Below are positions 33,554 to 45,500 of a DNA stretch of 64,000 nucleotides, one piece after another; the first letter of the stretch is position 1, and each line of letters starts with the position of its first letter. The stretch covers positions 27,096,944-27,160,943 of the forward strand of contig CM020502.1 in the NCBI GenBank assembly GCA_009823395.1. Direction: 5' to 3'. This DNA comes from Thamnaconus septentrionalis. Lineage: Eukaryota; Chordata; Actinopteri; Tetraodontiformes; Monacanthidae. The translations under genes and the position numbers were made by a program. The notes beneath the pieces were generated by a model, which made no database searches, was not told the origin of the DNA, and saw nothing but the letters and a program-made list of their open reading frames with translations.

Positions 33554-35668
33554 ATGATCTCCGCCTGCTCCTTCCTCTCCACCTTGGTTCTGCTCTCCGA
33601 GCTGAGCGGCCACCTGCTCACTGTGGCCATGCCTGCCGCAAAGGACGCCAACGACGATGGAGCGATGGAGGAAGACGGTCTCGGGTTGATCCTGGGCAAC
33701 GAGGCAGCAGTCGAGGCCCCGCCGCCATACAGACGAAGCAACAGCCTCAAGGATGAGGACCAAAGGGCGAAAATCATCATCGTGTCGGTAAGTCACGTCC
33801 GAAGGTCGCGGCCCAGAGTGCTAGCAAATTAGCTCTTAGCTCAGAATCAGCTGGCAAAATGACACACTGCTGCACACCGAGGCCGTTTAACTTTTGTGCT
33901 TTTTTTGCAATATAAGTGCGAAGGCTAGACTTGTGCTCCGCAGCTTGGGGGCAGCATTGGAAAATTACATTAAGAAGTGAAAGTATGTCTTTCCAGATGC
34001 AATGTCCTAATCCACAGAGTGCACCGTGAACACTTTTCATTGGGTCTACGCATTAGATGGACAGAGGTTCCAGTGAAAACAGCTCATAGTGAGGCCCCTG
34101 GATTACACATAATGGGGAGATTGTTTCTGGAAACGCTCCGTTTTCCTTTTTTTTTTTTTTTTTGCTACCTAATTTTTTGAATCCAGTACTTTAATACTTT
34201 GAGCTAAGTAATAAATCGGGAGGCTCGAGTTTTGATATGTGTGCAAGGGGTGAAGAATCCTCAGGAGCAAGAAATCAAAAAAACAAAATCACAAGCTGCT
34301 GGACGGCGCTGCTGGATTATTATTTACTCAGGCACACAGATGGAGGCAGAAGGCGGCCGAGGCTCTCGCCGACAGGGGCAAACTTGCATGAGGAGAATCT
34401 CCCCTTAACGTCACCACGTCCGCGGGAAAAACAATGGGGGCGTTCGGGGCCAAAGCGCGCAGATAATTAATCGCAGTTTTTGGAAAGACCTCACCAGATG
34501 AGTGATAAATAATCTGATTGGATGTTGTTGCTCCCTGGCACGGGTGTCAAGCTATCGGGGTCAAAGGAAGAAAAAAACACAAAATAAGAAAAAAAAAAAC
34601 AGAAGCCAAAACCACTCACTGAGCCGTCGCCAGCGTGCAACCGTGCAGCAGGACACGCTGTTCACTTGCTTTACGGCACATCCAGAGCATTTCATACCGC
34701 TCCGGTCAACCGATATTGTTTTTATTCAAGCTATAAATAATTCCGCCATTTGACTGTTTGGGCCATAAAGATGCAAAATTCGAAAGAATCCTGACTTCAA
34801 CACTCTCAGCCTGCTCGTCATTTATGCGTCTTTGCGCTGCAGAATTTTGTGCTTTTTGCTATTCACAGCCATGTCAGGAAAAAAAATAATACACACACTC
34901 CAGCAAAAACGTTGTTAGCCGAAAAAGGTCAAACGATCGTAAACCTATAAAGATTTATTGACCTCACAGCTGGAAGAACAGTGAACGCTTTGCCGGGTTC
35001 TTTTTTTTTTTTATTACGCCTCAGGTGGGTCTCGGACGTGCAGTGAAGGCGGCGGTGGTTATCTCTGCGGTAATGGGGAACAGGTGGCAAGGTTGGAGAG
35101 AACAAACCCAGATGGGTGAACCGGTGCAGTGGAAGGAAACAGGCCACTGGTCCTCAGTAAAAATAATTTAAAAAAAAAATAATGATAATAAAAAAACCAA
35201 AAACTGGGAAGCACACTTCTTCCATCTGTGGTTCCTGCAGCTTGGACCAGCTGGTGGCAGACAGATCCAGCACCTGTGCAGCAGCAGCTCTCCACCGGCT
35301 CAGCATCCCGCCTTTGGGACGCGTCTAATCCCTGATGATGATGTTGATGATGACGACGCTGCTGTCGTTGTTTCAGGATGCGCGGCTCAGAGGTTTTCAC
35401 GGCCTGAACTCGGCTCTTCTCCGGGGCGCCAGTCTGCTTGCCGACCAGAACCTGAGCCAGTTGACTCCGGCTGAGCGGAGTCTGAAACTGGAGCGCAGGA
35501 ACGTCGACCTGGACAGTGAGAAAATTCCCAGCGTTTGGACGGAGACACGTCAAGCTCCTCCGCCTGTTGACGCAGATTAACACTGTCTTTTTTTGTGTGT
35601 GTGTCTTTTCAGTGCTGCGATGCATGGTGGGAAGAGTGTACCGACCCTGCTGGGAGGTCGTGGCCTGA
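33554..35668 (+). CDS. pmch: Pro-melanin-concentrating hormone precursor
   Basis: Three coding exons: 33554-33787, 35377-35515 and 35613-35668 (stop TGA), giving 142 residues. I chose the ATG at 33554 because it begins a signal peptide (MISACSFLSTLVLLSELSG); an in-frame upstream codon at 33491 would add a hydrophilic leader and lies at or before the expected transcription start. The hormone is at the C-terminus. After the dibasic site Arg118-Arg119 comes NVDLDMLRCMVGRVYRPCWE. Cys128 and Cys137 form the usual ten-residue ring. The intron 2 / exon 3 junction splits the Met codon just before the ring. The DMLRC lead-in is like the tetrapod hormone, not the classical fish form (DTMRC). The peptide does not stop at Trp-Glu-Val: two more residues (Val-Ala) follow. 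MCH is made in the hypothalamus and, in fish, also controls skin colour and feeding. Confidence 0.96.
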
Positions 35669-35888
35669 CAGCACCGCGCTCTGCTGGCGGCCAGTCAGAA
35701 TGCCTGTCCATCTCCTGAACACAAGAAGACGAGGAAAGAGCGACCAGCGTCGCCTTGTGCTTTGTTGTTTGCAGGTTACGCAGCGTCTCGTCTATTTTTG
35801 TAATTTGGTGTGCGAGGAAAATCTGTCCTTCGATGTGTTGTAAAAAAAAAAGTATGTATGTTTCAAGTCAAGATGCATTTTCTTGAAA

Positions 35889-35894
35889 ATTAAA
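35889..35894 (+). terminator. pmch: Probable pmch polyadenylation signal ATTAAA
   Basis: The variant hexamer ATTAAA lies 220 bases after the stop and runs into a genomic A tract. It is the only reasonable signal before the convergent parpbp 3' end. Confidence 0.5.
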
Positions 35895-35943
35895 AAAAAA
35901 AAAAAAATGGAAGCACTGAAGAACTTAAAACAAAAATTTAAAG

Positions 35944-35949
35944 TTTATT
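35944..35949 (-). terminator. parpbp: Polyadenylation signal AATAAA of parpbp
   Basis: Read on the minus strand this is AATAAA, about 620 bases after the parpbp stop codon. It faces the pmch 3' end only about 50 bases away, so the two transcripts may overlap slightly. Confidence 0.6.
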
Positions 35950-36382
35950 AAATATAAAGAACTGTCTGTACACTTGATAATACAGAAAAATAAAAGGGAC
36001 AAAATATGAAAACAGTGATTGTGTAAGAGTGACCTGAACAAAAAAAAAAAAACAGCCCGTCTTTAGCCACACCCGTGTAGCTTGAGCTACCTTCCATTTA
36101 GCTTTAGCATTAGCATTCTTAAAATTTTAGTTTTTGTAAAGATGAGGAACCGAAGGTGGTTAATTAGTTTGATGTCTGAACAACACTTGCGATTACAGTC
36201 AACCCATGCGGAACCAAGTTTGTTTTTAGCTCACCTTAGTATTAGGGGGGAAAAACAACAGTTTTCTAGATTGAAAAACCTGTGCCTCTTAGCATGTTCG
36301 TGATTGTGCTAAACTAAGCTAAGAGCTGTTAGCCAGGCAGACATGGCGAAACAGGGTATCATTTCTTACCTGAAATGATACC

Positions 36383-36430
36383 TGCAAATGTCCCCAATTT
36401 GGGATTAATAAAGGCTTCTTCTTCTCCTTG
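36383..36430 (+). mobile_element. Tail of a non-LTR retrotransposon
   Basis: The fish retroelement ending CCCCAATTTGGGATTAATAA followed by AGG and TTCTTC units. Only the extreme 3' end is present, inserted in the sense opposite to parpbp and within its 3' UTR. Confidence 0.55.
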
Positions 36431-36568
36431 CCAAGTTAGCACGATAGTATGAAGCTCATCAACAACAGTTAAAAGTCTGATATGTTCCATATTCCATCCA
36501 GACGCGTTATCTTTGACAAACGGCCACTCGACTTGGCAGGAAGTCTGTCACACTGCCGTGGATAGTCA

Positions 36569-39500
36569 TTACACTCTGAAGAAGCTGGTTAGCTTCCCCT
36601 GACCGGCAATCAGCTTCTTCTTGCTCGCACCCTTGCTGAGCGACTTCTCGGGCACTTTAGCCACAACGCTTTTCTTCTGAGGTGGCTGGTTCTCCAGGTC
36701 ACCCTGCTGCTTGCAGTCGGCCTGCTTCCTCTTTTTGCTCTTGTTCTGCATCTGAACACCGGTTTTGGCCTTTTTGTCCTTGTCATCGCCCACCCGGTCA
36801 CTTATGCTGTTGATGTTCTCGGGCCTCAGCTTTGCCCTCTGCTCCGTGACATTTGGGCGACCACAGGAAGACTTGGCTGAAAGAAAAAAAATATATATAT
36901 ATATCACAAATCAAATAAAGTGAAACGTGATGAGCTGGGAAGACAAAAAAAAGAAAAAGAAAAGAGACAGAGAAAACCTTGTGACGATACTGCAGCCGAG
37001 GTGAAACTGTCGCGTCAGCTAACCCAAGCCGGGTTCCCACAGAACAAAAGGCAGGATGTCTGTACTAGCATGTGTGCTTTTTTTATTTTGATTTTTACTA
37101 CAGATGAGGGCGTGAGCAGGTTTTATGGATGGGGGAATACGTTTAACAGCTGATGGCGAGCGCGGGTCCCGGGGCGCTGAGCGCTGCGAAGACGGGTTCA
37201 GGGCCGGAGGCGGAGGGGCGTGGCCGGGCCTCTGTCCAGCCGCGTGGCGTCAGAGGAAGCGGAGATCCGTCCCAGCGGAAAGTGAACGCTACACCGCATG
37301 TGTGCAGGGTGAGGTTTTTTTCTCTCTCCTTTTTCCCCCCTTTCTCTCTCTCCCCTCAGCCGGTGCAACTCCTCCCCTAAGGGCACCTCTGTGAACGGGG
37401 CGTGGCTAAAAGTAGAACTGATACCTTTGTCTGACTCCTCCTCTTCCTCCTCTTCAACCGCTGCCGCCGCTACGTGGCGGCGTTTGGGCGCCGGGTGCAC
37501 GCAGGTGGGCACCTGGCTGAGGCTGGGGAAGTCCAGCACGCGGTTGAGCGGCGACTCCGCCCCCTCGTCGCCGTAGGTGCAGGAGAACTGGGATCGGATG
37601 ACTCGCTCCTTGGCCTGCGGGGGGGACAAAGGGAGGAGGGAAGGGGTTAGAAATTTGGAAGAGTGCTATAATCCAATTTGATGCGATACGCGATGCCGGT
37701 GTCTGATCAGTATCAACAGCTCGTCGGCAGGTGCTGTCAGGCCCTTGGCCCCTGGATTATACTCCTTGGCCGCCACCGCCACCGCCGCCGCCGCTGTTGT
37801 TTTCACACCGATCGCGGCTCAGGGTTCAAGGAGTGCTTCCCGCACCCCTGGAGGAGAGCAGCCGTCGAGGCCTAGGCGTGACGGGCCAACAAGTAAAAGC
37901 GTTGAACTTGGAGCCAGCTTTGACATCAAAGCCAGCGCACTCACTGTTCCCCCCACTGGGCTCCTGTGGGATCACATCCAGGGTCATGATAGCGGCCCCC
38001 TTCCTACCCAGTGGTCTTTTGGGGTGGCGGGGGAAGGGGGTTTGGTTGGTCACACGGTGTATTCTTACCCCTTTTATTTTGAAGGTTCCCCAGCCTGCGT
38101 CACACCTGCTTGAGTTAGTCAGCGCACTTCCTGTTCTCGCTACCGCACTTCCCTTTCAGAAAAACCTTTAGTTTTTCATCTTTAAATGAACTATTTTATA
38201 GTCAACCTGCACTTTATGACTGCCTTCCTTGGTTGAATATGGTGATGGTTGATGGAAAATTAATTCACTGAAGAAAGAAAAAAGTAAGAACTCAAATCAG
38301 TCACTGTGTTTGTTTTGGATATACTTATGCAAAATTTGATCGTACGACTTATTTTCATCGTGGGTCACATGACTGGCCAATATATTTGGTATGGGTCGAT
38401 CATAGCCCGGCTCAATATTTGCACTGTAACAAGCAGCTCTTCCTCCTTATAAAGAAAAAAAAGTTTTTCTGACAACTTGGTTAATGAAAAAACAAAGTGA
38501 ACGATCCTCAAGCCCCAAAATCCTGCTCACAGATCAGCGGCTTTTCATCCGGCCGTTTGATCTACGGGATTATCAAAATCCAAGGATTTCACCGTTTGGG
38601 CCAGTGGGCCACAGCGGGGAGGAGCAAAGCCAGTGGATCAAGGCCTTTGTGCTCATCAAGGAGAACTTCTCGCAAAAAACAAAAAACAAAAAAAAATATC
38701 AGTGACCCTCTCGGAAATGGCGAGCTAAAAATACACGCACTAATAAAACATCATCTGCAAACAAGCGCAGTGATGCTGGGAGTGAGCTGGCGGGGGGGGG
38801 GACAAACTTCAAGCAACTAATCCAATTACGTCAGGCGAGAAGACCTGTCCCGGAATAACCCCTCAGCACCTGAGCAAGGAGGTCGCCCCCTGGCGGCCAG
38901 GTGCAAATACACTGCACCCCACCCCATCCCCAGCCCAGTGTTAACAGGTGCCAGAGCGACCGCCGCCGAGCTCGATGCGATCAAACATTCCATATTGTGC
39001 AAGTGGAGACGAGCTGACCGAGTCTTCCCCGGCTTCCGTGGCACTTGGACGGAGAGCTGGATCCCTCCCCGGAGCTGCAGAAACTAAATCTGCCGGTCTG
39101 CGTGCGTGCGTGCCAGCTGACGTCAGTTGTGCGATGGAGCCCGCCGCAGAGATCCTGGCTCCAAGGGAACAACAGGAAACAATAACCTTTCGAGGCCCCC
39201 CCCCCACATTATCCCCTCTTTCCTCCTCCTCCTCCCCCTTCTCCCACCTCCCCCTCCCGCCCTCTACCCTGCCAGTCGACTGATATGGCATCTTCAAAGT
39301 GAAAACTGATGCAGAAAGCTTCCGCCCGGGAGTTCAGGAAGCGGTGAGCTGCCCAGGGACCATTACTGCGTACTCACACAGGAAGGCAGCCAGATTGTGG
39401 GGAGCTGAAATGACATCTGCTAGCGCAATCAAATAAAGGAGCCATTTCGCCCCAATGTGTTTAGCATGAGGGAGGGAGGGAGAGAGTTCACCGAGCGGAG

Positions 39501-42500
39501 CTTCCTCGTGTGAAAAGGTCAAGTCCTACCTGCTCAGCCAAAGCCGGCTGTGAGTTGTTTTTTTCCCCTTCTTCTTCATTTTTGTGACTAAGCGATTATT
39601 GGGTGGACGCAGCAGTAAAAGGGCTGCAGTGCTGCTCAAAATTCAAAGTCACAACGTCTGATGAGCTCCTATCAAAGGTTTTATTGATTACCTATGATGC
39701 AACTGTCCATATAGATGTAAAGGTTTGTTTTTACTTTCTTACTCTATACATATTTTCATTACCTTTTAATTTGTATATTTTTTCTTCTTCTCTTTGCACT
39801 GTATATGCTGCTGTAATTATGAAATTTCCCCAATGTGGGATAAATAAAGGCATTCTATTCCACTCTATCCTATTCAATGTCGTGGAGCGCAGAAGGATGC
39901 GACGTCCTGTCTGCGCCATTCCAAGGTGTTCGACGTGCAACCAGTCTGGGCTTGGGGCTTTTCTGACTTGCAAGATACGGTTGCGTGGATGGAGTGCCCC
40001 GACTACTCGAATCCCCCTACAGTAGAACGATTCCACGCACCCCGAGCTGCAGCCAGCCTCAAAAACCGAGGCGGCGAGAAGCCGAGACGCAGCTGTGCAA
40101 ACGGGGAACGCGGTGGAAGTCGGTCGAGATGTGCACTCGAAGTGAGGAAATAAATGAAACAATACTGAAGCAGAAATTACAAGATGTGAAAGGCTTTTTT
40201 TGTCCTCCCTCCCAGTGTTTGTTCTTCTGATTCAATTTGAGGTATCCCACAGTTTCTGGATTCTGAGGTCTTCTGAAAGGAAAGGTGGCCCCGACGTTAC
40301 CTTGGGCTTAAGCAGGTGTAGCCGGCTCTGGACTCGGTTCCTCAGAGGTTCTGGAGAAGATCCGGTGGCCGCTTCAGGGGATCTAGGGAGTGAGGTGAGG
40401 TGAGGTTTATCAAGTTAGCTTCTCGCCATGTGACAGCACTTTCCAAAAACACTCTCCTGCCTAATTTCTTGCTCTACGTGCAAACGATGTCTCTGCTGGA
40501 TAACATTTAATGTCATCCACCTCAGGCATAATGCACTCCCTGACCACAACCAGTGGCTGACTTCCCCCTCTCCCCACAGCCACCCCCTACTCCGTTATTA
40601 TTTTAACACCAGTATTTTCATTTCAGATGTTTGACCAGAAGAATTGTTCCAGTGTGGTGTGGGAGGATTTTCCTCCATATGGTTTCAGGAAAGACTTGCG
40701 GAGTGTCATGTGGGGCTTTCCCAATCCTGTGGCCATGGAAATACTCAAATCTAATTTAGAGTGCAGTGAAATTCCTGCACAAAAATTGTAAAATAATATG
40801 AATTTACTATTAGTACAACTAGTGCCACGTAGGGAAGGGCTGTGTGCCGACAGCTAATCGTTATTTATAGTGTTTTGGCTTTTTGTGAAGGTTAAAAAAC
40901 GACACGATAAAAATTTGGAAATGTATGCCACAATAGCTAATCGAAATATTTTTTTGACATTTTACATATTTAGTCTGATCTAGAACCTTCAAATACTAAG
41001 GGGCCGTTTACATGGAGACAGATTTTTTTGAAACCGCACATTTTCGAAACCACACTCGAAAATAAATGTGCTTACACGAAGCTGCTTACACGGATATGTC
41101 GGAAACAACTGAAAACAATGTAGTACTTATGTCCGGCCTTGTGTAGCACTGCAAGTTTACTCCATGAAGGCAGAAAAAGAAGAACACCTGAAGCTCCACG
41201 TGTTTAAAGAAGCAGAAGCTTGCTAAAAACATTAGCACCACAGATCACAGAAAGAAAGATGGCTCGTGAAAAGCCGGTGTGGATAAACGAGAGTTGAACT
41301 TCTGCTTTGAGTTACTTTAGAACACAAACCCTAAAAAGGTCCAGGTTGACTGGGAGTCGTGCTAGTAAAAGTTCGCAAACAGTTTTATCATTTAAGGTTT
41401 CCTTCCTCAAAAATCCCAAAAGAAAATCAATAAAAAGTAAAACAGGAGTTTTGCAAATCGCTTTCTTTTTTTCACTTTGCACACAATCCACGATGGATCC
41501 ACGAGCACCATGTGTTATTGTTCACTATTGTTTGCAGTTTGTTGTAGTGGAGGTTAGTGGGAAGACTGAAGGCTGATTATTAGTAGCAATCACAAGTCCG
41601 TTGTTTGGTCTGAGTGGTCGCGTCTGCACCTCACAGCTGCTCAGGTTGCAGGGGCGGGAGGGGCGGGGTTTAGAGGTGTGACATCAGCGTTTCCAAAAAA
41701 AATCCACCCTGAGGAGTGTTTTCGGTTTCAGTGAAAACGCCGGAGTTGTGCAAAGGCAATGCCGAACCGCATTCATATTTGTGCGTTTTCAGAGAAAACC
41801 GTATTTGTGTAAACGACCCCTAAATTAGCTCACACTAACATTTTAGCATGCTAACCTTTAAGTAGACCAGTTCCCTGGTAGTTTGCTGACCAGCCTCCTG
41901 GCTTAGCCATAAAGTATGTATTCCTCAACGCGACATGTTAATGTTCCGTGTTAACATGGTACCCCTTTACCTTTACCCCTTTAAGGACATATATTTTTTT
42001 ATAGAAAATGCACTCACGGTTAGCATGCTAAACATTGATTGTCCTCGTTAGTTTAGCACCTTGGCACGTGAGTGACTGCACTAGACGTATATCAGGATGG
42101 GCACGAGAGCAAGACCTGAGCTCAAGCAAATATCGATCCTACTGGGATCACTTGTTCCAACTTGAAAAGAACAGTCAAAGATCCAATGTATCAGACCCCA
42201 GTAGTAATGCCATCATGATTGACAGAGCCCTGATTGGTAACACAAAGGTCAAAGTTGGGTAACAAACTGGGTGTCACTGGTACTTTACCTGAACATTGTG
42301 AAGACAGAAGTGCCCTCTTCTCCACTGAGGACAGGCTGGTCCTCAGAGAGAAGGTCTGCCACGTTCTGACACAGTGGACTCAGCGCTTCTTCATCCAGGA
42401 GGGCCACCAGCACCTTCAAGGTGTCCCGGCCTCCGTAGGCAGTGGCATGATTGATTGCGTGTGCCTTTGGCTTTGAAGGCAACAACAGGGAATGCCAATC

Positions 42501-45500
42501 AGCGGACTGCACAACACATCGATAGAATTGGACATTTGAACATTCTGTCCAAAGCCCCTCAAACTGAGGGGCTGAAAGCTGAAGCTGCTGTACGTTACCC
42601 TGGCAGGGCTTATTCCTGTCCTGCCTTCACTGGCTGTTTGCGTCTGGCTTTGGTGGAGCTGGCGGATCTGCTCCTTCAGCTCCTGAGCCGACTCATCTGC
42701 CGCGGTGTACACCTCGTCTCCACTGCTGCGTCCTTTAACCAGCGCTGCCCTGATGGCGGCCACCAGTCGGGCCCCGCAAGCACTGAGAATTTAAGAGTTA
42801 CAGTGACAGTCAGATCTGAGGGGTAGGTTAACGAAAATAAGGATTTGTCTTGGCGAGTAACTCATGTACTTCTGTAGAGCACCTATTCCTCAACGAGTTC
42901 GGCCAACATGAATAACATCACACCTGAAAATCAAAAATCCCACAGAAGCCAGGAGCCTTTGCTTGAATGTCTTTAAAAGATATACGGCAGTTCCACATTT
43001 GATAAATTATAAATTGGGCCCGACTTCCTGGACTCAGACCCGAGCTCAAGAAAACAGATCTCGGCTCCCACAACTTTGGGAGAACAAGAACTGGTTTTGG
43101 TTTTACCATATATTTGAGCCTGATACTGCACTGCAAAAACAACTTTGCCAATGCTTACAATTGGGGGTAAGGGGCGCTCCAAGTCCCGGTTATAGTCCCC
43201 ACTGGACACGTCCCCCAACTGTCAGTGGAGAAAGTCCAGGATTTTCCTCTGGTGGGGATTTTTAATGCACTGGCCGGCCTGCCTGTCCAAAAACCATAGC
43301 CACATATAACCTGTGTCGGGTTTTTGAGGGTGTACCAAAGCTCGCAATAAACGACCCACGGAATGGCGGCAAGGTGGTGGTCCAACCCTGGTCTGGTGCG
43401 AGCTGCACGCAGCTCACTAACAGAATTTTGGAAAACAGGTGTGGGCTTGTACAGGTACCCTGGACCTTCCACAGGAGATTTTTGGGGAAGAAACATGGTA
43501 CTTCACTGAGAGAGTAAAGGTACTGCCTGTTGAAAGACACACATTGGCCCGTTTACCGGAGTCTCGTCAGCCTGCTCCGTGAGTGAGAACTCCTGTTAAA
43601 GTCCGCTCCTGCAAAAAAACATTCTGACGGGTTGCTTTCGGTCGTCTGATTCCTCTGGATGCCGTCAGTGCTCAAGAGCTCCATGTTGACGCAATTGAAG
43701 AGGCTTAAATCATTTCTGATAACCACTTGTGTTGTGGTGCCAAGTGCTTTGACATTCGTAATAATCTGTTACAGCGCAGACAATCAGAGAGCAGAGCTCA
43801 TGGAGTTGGGTGTTTTTTGTTTTGATGTTAATTCCCCAAAGTAAAAGCTCCAAGGAGGGAGCAGGTTATTTAAGTCAAGCGGGGCTTTGAAGTGAGCTGA
43901 GACCGACATGCTTTAGCAATCCAAATGTTATCATGAGGTGCTTAGATAGAAGTGGTTTTTTTTTGTTGTTGTTTTTTTTGGAATGGAAGGTGGGGAATAA
44001 TAACAGGCTGCCACGAGACAGGTGGATTTTAATGATCGCAGGTGGATTTTCAGGGCACACTCATCAGAAACATTCTTTGGGTGTGGAGTATGGTCCATCC
44101 AACACAGAGACAGAACTTTTCATGACAGGGGCATGTCTCAATTCAGTTGATTTTGTTTTGCACTGGAAAAGGTCAAGCAACTGAAGCAAGAGAAGCCCAG
44201 TGAGTCGTAAATTTCACCTCGGTTGGTGCCAGGTACGCGAGTGCTCTTTGCTTTTCTGGGAATCCCAAATTCCCATAATCTGCCTGGTATGATTTCTCGG
44301 GAGCTACAGTTTGTTTGCACGGGGTGAGACTGCGGTAAATAAAAGGGCAGCCTTTTTGTGATGATGGAGCATTTTTCCAGTGGAAAGCTATTTGAGCTAG
44401 CATGTGCAGGATTAGCAGTCACGAATATATAATTCATCGCAGGCAACTAAAATGGTGTAACTAATAAATTTCAAAGGCCCCATCTTAATCTGCATTTGGA
44501 AGGCTAATATGTTGTTGCTTTATGATGGGAATAACATTTGCATGTTAATCTGTCATTGACAGAGCTCCAGTCTAGATTTCTGCCAAGCTAATGGTCTGGT
44601 CAGCTTTATACCAAATGGACAGCAAAGTCCTGTGGTGTTGAACTTTGATTTAAAACTAAACAAAAAAGAAAATGGAGTTAACTTCATTATCTTGGTTGCT
44701 AAGCTAATCATTGCCTGTCAGTGGATTCTTTTTTAGTTTGCACATGCTGTATTAAACTCCACAAAAAACTCAATTAGATTTCAGAAAAAAAGTTTCTTTC
44801 AACACTTAACACCTCAATGGAGACAAAACTGCTTTTGACACATTCTGCTGTCAACTGGGCTGCGTACCACGGGTCAGGAACCTCCCCCAGAATTTCCTCG
44901 AGGTTGTCCAGGAACTGGACAAAGTCGGACAGGCCTTTGATGTGTTTCCTCAGCGGGTCCGACTCGGCTGGAGCGTAGCCCTTCCCACCCAGCTGGATGG
45001 CCCTCACGAAAGATGTTGCAGCCTACAGAAATCAACAACAACAACAACAACAAAAAACCCACCAAAGCTAATTAGCGTCTTTAGGTTTTCGAATAAGCAA
45101 AAGACTTAATTAGTCATATTAAAAAAACAAACAAACAAAAAAAACAATGGGGTGTTTGGCGGTTACCAAGAAGAGAGAAGTTTTGCTGTTGCGCGCGGCT
45201 CGTTTCAGGTCTGTGAATGCCTGCCGGCCAAGTGATCGACTGGGGACATCAAGCGTGAGTGCCACTGCAAGGTCGTCCTTCACATTCACCAGCAAGTTCA
45301 GGTAGGAGCAGAAAACCTTTTTCACCGCCATCTTAAGCTGTGGATAGGAGGCTGCAGATGCTTATTCATGAACAAGTGCATTCAAGCATATCTGGTGGTG
45401 AGGCATTATGTTTTATGACATTTTACATTTATTTGTCTTCAAGTTAAATTCAAAAAAATATTCCTTGGAAATTCATGAAAGCATCTTTCTTTTTCTTTTC

